In this document: piece by piece, positions 7,658 through 15,072 of the stretch | How positions within the stretch are numbered: the first letter of the stretch is position 1 | Layout of the letters: each line of letters starts with the position of its first letter | Origin: Pseudonocardia nematodicida | Lineage (GTDB): Bacteria; Actinomycetota; Actinomycetes; Mycobacteriales; Pseudonocardiaceae | Direction of reading: 5' to 3' | Length of the DNA stretch: 64,000 nucleotides | Assembly (NCBI RefSeq): GCF_040105385.1 | Contig: NZ_JBEDNQ010000015.1 | Location: 1-64,000 of the forward strand | Notes under the pieces: generated by a model | What the model saw: the letters and a program-made list of their open reading frames with translations, nothing else | The model's database searches: none | What the model was told of the DNA's origin: nothing | Program-made: the position numbers and the translations under genes

Positions 7658-9594
7658 GAGGTGGTCCTTTCGACGAGGTCGTCCGGGTCGGCGGCGGCGT
7701 GCCTGCCGTGCCCGTTGCGGGCGTGCCCGTTACGGGGCACCGGCGACGGCCGCCACTGCCCGGTCTGCGGCCCCCACCGCTCGGGGTGGTGCAGGCGGTA
7801 GAGCGCGGTGTAGCGGCCGCCGCGCGCGAGCAGCTCGGCGTGCGTGCCGGTCTCGGTGACCCGGCCCTGCTCGACCACCAGGATCCGGTCGGCGTCGGCG
7901 ACGGTGAGCAGGTTGTGCGAGATGACGATCGTGGTGCGACCGGCCATCAGCCGGCGCAGCGGACCGAGGATCCGCTCGCCGGTCTCGGCGTCGAGGCCCG
8001 TGGTGGGCTCGTCGAGCAGCAGCACCGGTGCGTCCCGGACCATCGCCCGGGCGATCGCGATCCGCTGGCGCTGCCCACCCGACAGCAGCCGGCCGCGCTG
8101 GCCGACCCGGGTCTCGTAGCCGTCCGGGAGCGCCGTGACGAAATCGTGCGCCTCGGCCGCCTTCGCCGCCGCGACGACCGCGCGGTGGTCGGCGTCCGGC
8201 CGGCCGGCGAGGATGTTCTCGGAGATCGTCCCGTCGAGCAGCAGGGTCTCCTGCAGCACGATCGCGATCGAGTCCCGCACCTCGCGCGGGTCCAGGTCGC
8301 GCAGGTCGTGCCCGTCGAGTGTGATCCGCCCGGCGTCCGGGTCGTAGAAGCGCAGCAGCAGCTTGAGCAGCGTGGTCTTGCCCGCCCCGCTGGCCCCGAC
8401 GATGGCGGTGGTGCGCCCGGGCTCGGCCGCGAACCCGACGTCGTGCAGCACGTCGCGGCCGGTGTCGGGGTAGCGGAACCGCACGTCGGAGACCCGGACC
8501 GAGCCGCGGGCCCGGCCCAGCGCGACCGGGTGGGCCGGCGCGGTGACCTCCGGCTCCTGGTCGAGCAGCTCGATGATCCGCTCGGCTCCGGCCGCCGCGG
8601 CGAAGAGTGTGTTGGACAGCTGCCCGAGGCTGCGCATCGGCGAGTACAGCTGCGAGATGTAGAGCAGGAACGCGAGCAGCCCACCGAGCGTGACCTGCCC
8701 GAGGGTCAGCTGCCAGATCCCGACGGCGACGATGGCCATCAGGCCCAGCACCTGGAACACGTCCGAGATCGGGCCGAACATCGCGATGAGCCGGGTGGCG
8801 CCGAGCTGGGCGCGGACGGCGCCGCGCGCCTGGTCGTCGAACCGGCGGACCTCGGTGCTCTCGCGACCATAGGCCTGGATCAGGATCGCGTTGCCGAGGC
8901 TCTCCTCGGCCACCACGCTGATCGATCCGCTGCGCCGGCGGACCTCGCGGTTCATCGCCCTGATCCGGCGGGAGAAGTACCGCGAGATCGCCGCGAAGAA
9001 GGGGACCACGATCAGCGCGACGAGCGCGAGCCGCCAGTTCAGCACGAACATCAGCCCGGCGAACATCACGATCTTGACGAGCGCCGAGGCCGCCTGCGCG
9101 ACTCCGGCGAGGAGCAATGACTCGATGGACGCAACGTCACCGGACAGTCGCGTTATGATATCGCCCAGCCGACGCCTGTCGAAAAAGCTGACGGAAAGCG
9201 TGTGCAGATGGGCGAACACACGCGTCCGCATGCGTCGTAGGAAGTTCTCGCCGATCCACACGGCGAGGTATTGATCGAGGAATCCAATTGTGCCGCCGAG
9301 CACGGTGATTCCGGCGTAGGCCAGTGCGACCCAGCCGAACGCCGCGAAGTCCCGCGGCACGATGACCACGTCCACGAGGATCTTGGACATCCAGATCGCC
9401 GCGGCCTCCAGCGCCGGGGAGACCACGACGAACAGCAGGCTGATGCACAGCCACCCGCGGAACGGGCGGATGTCGGGCGCGAACCGGCGGAAGATGGCCG
9501 CCACCGCGACCGGTGGCGCCTGGTCGACGAGACCGCCCTCGATCTTCGGCGGTCGTCGCAGGTCACGTACCCAACCGCGGATCCTGCCGAGCAC
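7654..9594 (-). CDS. ABC exporter, fused membrane and ATPase domains
   Basis: A half-transporter of ~646 residues. The type IV transmembrane domain with about six helices is followed by an ATPase domain with Walker A GASGAGKTT, signature LSGGQRQR, Walker B VLLLDEP and the H-loop ISHN. There is no C39 peptidase domain at the N-terminus. The tail (last ~45 residues) is His/Asn/Gly-rich. I prefer GTG 9594, preceded by GGGAGGGGG at good spacing, over GTG 9654. The gene lies 101 bp downstream of the Trp-rich peptide gene and overlaps the FAD monooxygenase. A patch at about 9121-9300 falls to ~59% G+C against above 70% on either side, suggesting a mosaic origin. Confidence 0.88.
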   Translation of the reverse strand: MLGRIRGWVRDLRRPPKIEGGLVDQAPPVAVAAIFRRFAPDIRPFRGWLCISLLFVVVSPALEAAAIWMSKILVDVVIVPRDFAAFGWVALAYAGITVLGGTIGFLDQYLAVWIGENFLRRMRTRVFAHLHTLSVSFFDRRRLGDIITRLSGDVASIESLLLAGVAQAASALVKIVMFAGLMFVLNWRLALVALIVVPFFAAISRYFSRRIRAMNREVRRRSGSISVVAEESLGNAILIQAYGRESTEVRRFDDQARGAVRAQLGATRLIAMFGPISDVFQVLGLMAIVAVGIWQLTLGQVTLGGLLAFLLYISQLYSPMRSLGQLSNTLFAAAAGAERIIELLDQEPEVTAPAHPVALGRARGSVRVSDVRFRYPDTGRDVLHDVGFAAEPGRTTAIVGASGAGKTTLLKLLLRFYDPDAGRITLDGHDLRDLDPREVRDSIAIVLQETLLLDGTISENILAGRPDADHRAVVAAAKAAEAHDFVTALPDGYETRVGQRGRLLSGGQRQRIAIARAMVRDAPVLLLDEPTTGLDAETGERILGPLRRLMAGRTTIVISHNLLTVADADRILVVEQGRVTETGTHAELLARGGRYTALYRLHHPERWGPQTGQWRPSPVPRNGHARNGHGRHAAADPDDLVERTTS

Positions 9595-9666
9595 CGTCCA
9601 CCCCCTCCCGACTCCTCCGCGCGAAGGGCGGTGGCCCGGCTGGGACCGGGCCACCGCCTGACTTCA

Positions 9667-9683
9667 CCGGGCCGTCGGCCCGG
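9667..9683. terminator. Hairpin between peptide gene and exporter gene
   Basis: CCGGGCC-GTC-GGCCCGG, a 7-bp perfect stem with a 3-nt loop, begins 12 nt beyond the peptide stop codon. There is no T-run. In this position it could act as an attenuator or stabilising structure that raises the peptide-to-exporter ratio, as is common after bacteriocin and RiPP precursor genes. This role is inference. Confidence 0.45.
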
Positions 9684-9695
9684 CAGGGTGTGGGG

Positions 9696-9824
9696 TCAGT
9701 TGCAGTCCCAACCGCCCCATCCTCCCCAGCCGCCCCAGCCGTCGTCGTCGTCCCAACCGGACCAGCCTCCCCAGCCACCCCAGTTGTCGTCGTCCCAGCC
9801 GGACCAGCCGCCCCAGTCACCCAT
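9696..9824 (-). CDS. 42-residue Trp/Gly/Asp repeat peptide, possible RiPP precursor
   Basis: The minus strand encodes a peptide with 11 Trp, about 16 Gly and 9 Asp among 42 residues, ending in Trp-Asp-Cys-Asn. It is built from WGGW and WSGW units separated by acidic spacers: WGGWSGWDDDN, then WGGWGGWSGWDDDDG, then WGGWGGWGGWD. An in-frame TGA lies three codons upstream of the ATG, so this start is fixed; GGAAGAGAG precedes it by ~11 nt. The ordered repeat, single terminal Cys and position at the head of an exporter/oxygenase operon argue for a real gene. I do not recognise a family. It could be the substrate of the FAD monooxygenase and cargo of the ABC exporter, or a small metal-binding or structural peptide. 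Confidence 0.65.
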   Translation of the reverse strand: MGDWGGWSGWDDDNWGGWGGWSGWDDDDGWGGWGGWGGWDCN

Positions 9825-10351
9825 TTTCGATCATCTCTCTTCCCCGATGGTGCAATGAGACGCGATCTGCGCCTCACGGAAGGGGTGATCCGGATGCCCC
9901 CCGGCCGACGATTTCTGCGCCCGGCCGACATCCGCCCCCTCGACCGACCTTCGCACCCGAGCGCCGGTCGCCCTCGGTGAATCCCACCGTTTCACCTGAT
10001 CAGACCAGAGCCCTTTTTGGTGCGCTTTTCGGCGGGTAGACGGCCGGTAAAATCGATCACAATTGGATTCGGTTCAGCCGGGCAGATCGGTCGGTTCCGG
10101 GCAGGAATCGACCGGACCTCTGATTCGGTCGTACACCTCACGGGGCGGGCCCGATCACGCCGGATCCGGCTCGTCCCGGGCGATCCGCGGCGCGTCACCC
10201 GCCGCGCCCACCCGGGCCGCTCCGGGGACGCCGCAGCTCGGCCGACCGGCCGACGGGCTCGGCCTCCCGGCGCCGCAGGGCACCGTGCGCGTTCCGCACC
10301 AGCCGCCGCTCGGCCCGACGCCCGCCATTCACCCCGCCGGCGGCGCGACCG
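9825..10351. other. 527-bp gene-free stretch upstream of the peptide operon
   Basis: No convincing gene is visible on either strand. The part from about 10000 to 10150 is clearly less GC-rich than its surroundings, with TTTTT, TAAAATCGATCACAATTGG and similar tracts, and probably carries the promoter of the leftward peptide operon. On the minus strand TTGTGA followed 16 nt later by TCTACC is a weak -35/-10 candidate. A 68-codon reading on the minus strand (9992-10198) lacks a ribosome-binding site and any recognisable feature, so I do not call it. Confidence 0.5.
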
Positions 10352-11275
10352 TCACGTCCCCGCCGGGAGTCCGGCCGCCTGCGGCACCCGCTCGGCCAGC
10401 CCGGCCACCAGGTGGTCCAGCGCCGCGACCACCCGCCGGGGCGGCGCGGCGTCGTGCACGGCGAGCAGGTCGGCCGACGGTGTCGGGACCCCGGGCAGCA
10501 CCCGCACCAGCTCGCCGGTGGAGAGCATCGGCGCCACCTGCCACAGCGACCGCATGACCAGGCCCCTCCCGGCCAGGCACCAGGCGGTCGCCACCTCACC
10601 GTCGTTGCAGGTCATCGCGCCGGTCACCCGCACGCCCGCGGCGTCGGCATCGGTGCCGAAGCGCCAGTGCGCGTACCCGGTGTCGTTCTCCCGGATCACG
10701 ATGCAGTCGTGCTCGGCGAGCTCGGAGACGGCGCGCGGCGCTCCCCGGCGGTCCAGATAGGACGGCGCCGCGCAGACCACCCGGCGGTTGCGCAGCAGCA
10801 GCCGCGCGTGCATCCGGGAGTCCGGCAGCGGCGCGGTACGTACCGCGAAGTCGTAGCCGGTCCCGCCGATGTGCACCGGCAGGTGCGACAGCTCCAGGTC
10901 GATCCGCAGGTCGGGGTTGCGCGCCTCGAACGTCCCCAGCAGCGGGGCGACATGCGCACGCCCGAACCCCATCGACGAGTGCACCGCGATCCGGCCGTGC
11001 AGCCCGGACCGGGCGCGGCCGATCTCGTCCTCCAGGTCGTCGATCCGGCCGAGGACGGCCAGCGCCCCCTCGGCGTAGCGGTGTCCCTCCCCGGTGAGGG
11101 TGAGCCGGCGGGTGCTGCGGTTGACCAGCCGGACCCCGAGGCGTCGCTCGAGGCGGGCCAGCCGCTTGCTCACCGCCGAGACCGAGACGCCCCACTGGTG
11201 CGCGGCCTCGGTCAGCGTGCCGGCGGCGGCGATGCCGGTGAAGAAGTGCAGGTCGTCGAGATCGGGGAGGTCCAT
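10352..11275 (-). CDS. LysR-family transcriptional regulator
   Basis: 307 residues. The N-terminal helix-turn-helix (residues ~1-60: DDLHFFTGIAAAGTLTEAAH, SVSAVSKRLARLERRLGVRLVNRSTRR) is followed by a substrate-binding domain of the CrgA/DmlR type. The ATG at 11275 is preceded by AAAGGAA and starts the protein exactly at the LysR domain. It is divergent from the tartrate dehydrogenase gene and a 17-bp perfect palindrome lies between them, the classic LysR arrangement, so the dicarboxylate/dehalogenase pair is its probable target. Confidence 0.92.
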   Translation of the reverse strand: MDLPDLDDLHFFTGIAAAGTLTEAAHQWGVSVSAVSKRLARLERRLGVRLVNRSTRRLTLTGEGHRYAEGALAVLGRIDDLEDEIGRARSGLHGRIAVHSSMGFGRAHVAPLLGTFEARNPDLRIDLELSHLPVHIGGTGYDFAVRTAPLPDSRMHARLLLRNRRVVCAAPSYLDRRGAPRAVSELAEHDCIVIRENDTGYAHWRFGTDADAAGVRVTGAMTCNDGEVATAWCLAGRGLVMRSLWQVAPMLSTGELVRVLPGVPTPSADLLAVHDAAPPRRVVAALDHLVAGLAERVPQAAGLPAGT

Positions 11276-11285
11276 CGCCCGGTTC

Positions 11286-11302
11286 CTTTCGTCTGACGAA
11301 AG
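11286..11302. promoter_or_regulatory. Probable LysR operator, 17-bp perfect palindrome
   Basis: CTTTCGTC-T-GACGAAAG is a perfect inverted repeat in the divergent region, 11 bp upstream of the lysR ATG and 80 bp upstream of the tartrate dehydrogenase gene. It overlaps the lysR ribosome-binding region, which suggests autorepression. A second shorter repeat, GTACG-N4-CGTAC, lies at 11306-11319. Confidence 0.65.
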
Positions 11303-11381
11303 ACAGTACGACGCCGTACCCACTTCACCTCGCCGGTCTGTCGGGAGAGGCTAGGAGAAGATCGACAGAGAAGGAGACGTC

Positions 11382-12461
11382 ATGGCAGCCGTCACGCACC
11401 GCATCGCCGTCATCCCGGGGGACGGGATCGGCAAGGAGGTCGTCCCCGAGGGTGTCCGGGTCCTCGAGGCCGCCGCCGAGCGGTTCGGGTTCGGGCTCGA
11501 GAAGACCGAGTTCGGCTTCGCCTCCGCCGACCACTGGCTCGAGCACGGCACGATGATGCCCGAGGACTGGTTCGAGCAGCTGTCCGGTTTCGACGCGCTG
11601 TTCTTCGGCGCCGTCGGCTGGCCCGAGGTCATCCCCGACCACGTGTCGCTGTGGAACAGCCTGCTGCTGTTCCGGCGCCGGTTCGACCAGTACGTCAACC
11701 TGCGGCCGGCCCGGCTGCTGCCCGGCGTGAACGCCCCGCTGGCCGGCCGCTCTCCCGGCGAGATCGACATGTGGATCGTCCGGGAGAACACCGAGGGCGA
11801 GTACTCGTCGGTCGGCGGGCGGATGTTCGAGGGCACCGACCGGGAGACGGTGATCCAGGAGACCGTCATGACCCGCACCGGGGTCGACCGGGTCCTGCGC
11901 TACGCCTTCGAGCTGGCCCGGACGCGGCCGAACCGGCACCTGACCTCGGCGACCAAGAGCAACGGCATCTCGATCACGATGCCGTACTGGGACGAGCGGG
12001 TCGCCGCGATGGCCGCGCAGTACCCGGACGTCGACGTGGACAAGTACCACATCGACATCCTGACCGCGCAGTTCGTGATGAACCCGGACCGGTTCGACGT
12101 CGTCGTCGCCAGCAACCTGTTCGGCGACATCCTGTCCGACCTCGGCCCGGCCTGTACCGGCACGATCGGCATCGCGCCGAGCGCGAACATCAACCCCGAG
12201 CGGGACTTCCCGAGCCTGTTCGAGCCGGTGCACGGCTCCGCCCCGGACATCGCGGGCAAGGGCATCGCGAATCCGGTCGGCCAGATCTGGTGCGGCTCGA
12301 TGATGCTGTCCCACCTCGGGGAGCAGGAGGCGGCCGACGCCGTCCTGGCCGCGATCGAGGAGGTCGTCGCCCGTGGCGGCGCGGCCACCACACCGGACCT
12401 GGGCGGGACGGCGACCACCGCCGAGCTGGGCGCGGCGATCGCCGACGTCGTCCGGGGATGA
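11382..12461 (+). CDS. Tartrate dehydrogenase / D-malate dehydrogenase-like
   Basis: A 359-residue member of the isocitrate/isopropylmalate dehydrogenase family. It has the beta-decarboxylating signature SNLFGDILSDLGPACTGTIGIAPSANI, the NRHLTSATKSNGI segment and the FEPVHGSAPDIAGKGIANP block. LFRRRFDQYVNLRPARLLPG and the IVRENTEGEYSS loop fit the tartrate/D-malate branch rather than LeuB. It oxidises a 2-hydroxy acid with NAD+ and usually needs Mn2+ or Mg2+. GAAGGAGA precedes the ATG. It overlaps the next gene by ATGA, so the two are translationally coupled. Confidence 0.9.
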   Translation: MAAVTHRIAVIPGDGIGKEVVPEGVRVLEAAAERFGFGLEKTEFGFASADHWLEHGTMMPEDWFEQLSGFDALFFGAVGWPEVIPDHVSLWNSLLLFRRRFDQYVNLRPARLLPGVNAPLAGRSPGEIDMWIVRENTEGEYSSVGGRMFEGTDRETVIQETVMTRTGVDRVLRYAFELARTRPNRHLTSATKSNGISITMPYWDERVAAMAAQYPDVDVDKYHIDILTAQFVMNPDRFDVVVASNLFGDILSDLGPACTGTIGIAPSANINPERDFPSLFEPVHGSAPDIAGKGIANPVGQIWCGSMMLSHLGEQEAADAVLAAIEEVVARGGAATTPDLGGTATTAELGAAIADVVRG

Positions 12462-13336
12462 TCTTCCCGGGCTTCCGGCCGCTCTCCGTGGACGCCGGCG
12501 GCGTCCGGATCCGCGGGGCGGTCGGTGGGGACGGGCCGCCGCTGCTGCTCCTGCACGGCTACCCGCAGACGCACGCGATCTGGCATGCCGTCGCCCCGCG
12601 GCTGGCGGAGCGGTTCACCGTCGTCGCGACCGACCTGCGCGGTTACGGCGACAGCGACAAGCCCGCCCCCGGCCCGGACGACGCCCGGTACGCGAAGCGC
12701 GTGATGGCCGCCGACCAGCTCGCCGTCATGCGGGAGCTGGGGTTCGAGCGGTTCGCCGTCGCCGGGCACGACCGCGGGGGGCGGGTCGCGCACCGGCTCG
12801 CCCTGGACTCCCCCGGGGCGGTGTCGGCGCTGGCGGTGCTCGACATCGTGCCGACCCGGCACGCCCTGGACCACGCCGACGCGGCCTTCGGGCACGGCTA
12901 CTGGCACTGGTTCTTCCTGGCCGCACCAGCCGGGATCCCGGAACGGCTGATCGGGAACGACCCGGAGTTCTGGATCACCGCGCGGATGCGGTCCCGGCAC
13001 GGCGGCGGCGCCCCGTTCGACGACGCCGCGATCGCCGAGTACGTCCGTTGCCTCTCGGATCCGGCGGCCATCGCGGCGTCCTGCGCCGACTACCGGGCGG
13101 CCGCCGGGATCGACCGGCGCCACGACGAGGCCGACGCCGGCCGGGCGCTCGCGCCGCCGCTGCTGGCGCTGTGGGGCGCGCGCTCGTTCGTCGGGCGCAG
13201 CTACGACGTCGAGCAGGTCTGGCGCGAGTACGCCGCCGAGGTGCACGGGGTCGCCCTCGACGCGGACCACTACCTGCCCGAGGAGCGTCCCGACGAGGTC
13301 GCGGCCGAGCTGACGGCGTTCCTCACCCCGCGGTGA
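12458..13336 (+). CDS. Alpha/beta hydrolase resembling fluoroacetate dehalogenase
   Basis: 292 residues, alpha/beta-hydrolase fold. HGYPQTHAIWHAV provides the oxyanion hole. D105-R106 and R109 in GHDRGGR correspond to the nucleophile and the two carboxylate-binding arginines of fluoroacetate dehalogenase, with an Asp in LDIVPT, H-W in YWHWFF, Tyr in CADYRA and the catalytic His in DADHYLPEE. Together these match the full catalytic set of that enzyme; some homologues are instead soluble epoxide hydrolases. It is coupled by ATGA to the tartrate dehydrogenase, suggesting that dehalogenation gives a hydroxy acid that the dehydrogenase oxidises. A long palindromic terminator follows. Confidence 0.85.
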   Translation: MIFPGFRPLSVDAGGVRIRGAVGGDGPPLLLLHGYPQTHAIWHAVAPRLAERFTVVATDLRGYGDSDKPAPGPDDARYAKRVMAADQLAVMRELGFERFAVAGHDRGGRVAHRLALDSPGAVSALAVLDIVPTRHALDHADAAFGHGYWHWFFLAAPAGIPERLIGNDPEFWITARMRSRHGGGAPFDDAAIAEYVRCLSDPAAIAASCADYRAAAGIDRRHDEADAGRALAPPLLALWGARSFVGRSYDVEQVWREYAAEVHGVALDADHYLPEERPDEVAAELTAFLTPR

Positions 13337-13342
13337 TCGTCC

Positions 13343-13387
13343 GTTCCGGAGCGGAGCGTTCGTCTGCCGAACGCTCCGCTCCGGAAC
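13343..13387. terminator. Bidirectional terminator, 20-bp perfect stem
   Basis: GTTCCGGAGCGGAGCGTTCG (13343-13362) pairs perfectly with 13368-13387 across a 5-nt TCTGC loop. It lies between the convergent dehalogenase-like and ABC permease genes, just beyond both stop codons, and can serve both directions. Confidence 0.85.
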
Positions 13388-13393
13388 CGGTGA

Positions 13394-14281
13394 TCAACCC
13401 TGCGGAGGGCGCCCGGCATCCGGGCCCCACTGGGCCAGCACGGCGGTCTCCACGACCGTCATCACCTCGTAGAGCACGATCGACACCAGGACGGCCAGCG
13501 CGACGATCGTCCACACCCCGCCGTAGTTGCCGGAGCCGTTGTAGCCCGACAGCACCCCGCCCATCCCGACGAACCCGGACAGCCACTCCGCCAGCATCGC
13601 GCCGACGATCGCGCCCGGCACCGAGATCCGCGCGGAGGCGAGGAACTGCGGTAGCGCGCTCGGGATGCGGGCCTTGCGCATGACCGTCCAGGCGTTGCCG
13701 CCGTTGACCCGGATGAGATCGACGGTCTGCTGCGGCACCGAGTTGAGCCCGAGCACCACGTTGACCAGGACCGGGAACAGCACGACGATCGCGGCGATCA
13801 CCGCGATGCCCAGCGGTCCCTGCCCGAAGATCAGCAGCAGCAGCGGCGCCATCGCGACCAGCGGCACCGAGCGGAGCAGCATCGCGATCGGCATGAAGGC
13901 GATCTCGAACGGCCGGAACAGCACGAACCCCACCGCGATCACGGTCGCGATGCCCATGCCGGCGACGAAGCCGAGCGCGGCGTTGCCCAGCGTCACCCAC
14001 AGCGCGCCGAAGCTCTGCACGCGGGCGTCGGCGGCCGACAGCGACGCGGGCCGGACCCCGCGGGCCGGCTGCTCGGCGAACAGGTACTGCGCCACCGCCC
14101 ATGGGGACTTGCCGACGAACTCCGGCACGTCGAACACCCACAGCAGCAGCGTCCAGAGCACTACGAGCGCGACCAGCGCGACGCCGACGGTCAACGCCGC
14201 CCGCCCGGCGCGGCGCAGCACGGCGGCCGCCACCGAACCGGCGGTGCGGGACTGGGTGCCCGCCTCCAGGACCGCGGTCAT
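13394..14281 (-). CDS. ABC importer permease (SsuC/TauC type), second subunit
   Basis: 295 residues with about six transmembrane helices and the BPD_transp_1 signature near VDLIRVNGGNAWTVMRKARIPSALPQFLASARIS, the EAA-loop that contacts the ATPase. It overlaps the upstream permease by ATGA (14278-14281), so the four-gene order is ATPase, permease, permease after the binding protein. Two different permeases imply a heterodimeric membrane domain, as in thiamine-precursor or sulfonate-like importers. Confidence 0.85.
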   Translation of the reverse strand: MTAVLEAGTQSRTAGSVAAAVLRRAGRAALTVGVALVALVVLWTLLLWVFDVPEFVGKSPWAVAQYLFAEQPARGVRPASLSAADARVQSFGALWVTLGNAALGFVAGMGIATVIAVGFVLFRPFEIAFMPIAMLLRSVPLVAMAPLLLLIFGQGPLGIAVIAAIVVLFPVLVNVVLGLNSVPQQTVDLIRVNGGNAWTVMRKARIPSALPQFLASARISVPGAIVGAMLAEWLSGFVGMGGVLSGYNGSGNYGGVWTIVALAVLVSIVLYEVMTVVETAVLAQWGPDAGRPPQG

Positions 14282-15072
14282 CGGCCGGCCGCCACGACGT
14301 CGGTACCCGAGGCCCACGGCGTCGCCACCCGGGCGACGAGCGAGACCAGCAGGTACGCCACCCCGGAGAACAGCCCGCTGACCAGCGCCAGGTACCAGAG
14401 CAGCGGCGCGTTGGCCTGGGTCTGGGCCGCGATCAGCGCGCGGCCGAGGGTCTGCTCGCCGCCGCTGCCGAGGTACTCGGCGAGGATCGCGCCGAGGAAC
14501 GCCGACGGCGCGGCGATCTTCAGTGCGGCGAACAGGCTGGGCAGCGCGGAGACGATCTGCACCTTGCGCAGCACCGTCCAGGACGTGCCGCCGTAGGCGC
14601 GCACCAGGTCCAGGCTGGCGCGCGGCGCGGCGCGCAGCCCGACCAGGCAGCCGACGACGGTGGTGAAGAAGCAGAGCAGCGCGGCCAGCACCACCGAGGC
14701 CCCGGACGGCGCGTCCCGCCCGGCGACGATCACGATGACCGGCCCGATCGCGACCGGCGGCACGCAGTAGGTGACGATCGCGATCTGGTTGGCCAGCGGC
14801 TCGAACCGGGGCACCAGCAGCACGACGACGGCGAGCGCGATCGCCAGCCCGTTGCCGAGCAGGTAGCCCTGGGACGCCGCGGTGATCGTCGAGACCGAGT
14901 TGCGCAGCGTCGAGGCCCACCGCTCGGGCGAGGCCATCTCGGCGAGCACCGCGCCCGGGGTGGGGATGGTGCCGCTGCCGGTGAACAGCGTGACCGACGC
15001 GAGCCACCAGACCGCGAGGATCACCAGCACTCCGACCAGCCCGCCGAGGCGGGTGGTCAGCCGTGTGCTCAC
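14278..15072 (-). CDS. ABC importer permease (SsuC/TauC type), first subunit
   Basis: 264 residues with about six transmembrane segments and an EAA-loop in LVRAYGGTSWTVLRKVQIVSALPSLFAALKIAAP. It overlaps the ATPase stop (15069-15072) and the second permease start by four bases each. It pairs with the neighbouring permease; the substrate is set by the binding protein upstream. Confidence 0.85.
   Translation of the reverse strand: MSTRLTTRLGGLVGVLVILAVWWLASVTLFTGSGTIPTPGAVLAEMASPERWASTLRNSVSTITAASQGYLLGNGLAIALAVVVLLVPRFEPLANQIAIVTYCVPPVAIGPVIVIVAGRDAPSGASVVLAALLCFFTTVVGCLVGLRAAPRASLDLVRAYGGTSWTVLRKVQIVSALPSLFAALKIAAPSAFLGAILAEYLGSGGEQTLGRALIAAQTQANAPLLWYLALVSGLFSGVAYLLVSLVARVATPWASGTDVVAAGR

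Noticed and set aside
9992..10198. 68-codon reading frame on the minus strand upstream of the peptide gene
   Set aside because: No ribosome-binding site, no recognisable motif and Arg-rich composition; better read as promoter-containing sequence.
11651..12457. N-terminal extension of the dehalogenase-like protein into the tartrate dehydrogenase gene
   Set aside because: The extension is Arg/Gly/Pro-rich and out of frame with a well-conserved gene; ATG 12458 with ATGA coupling starts the real protein.
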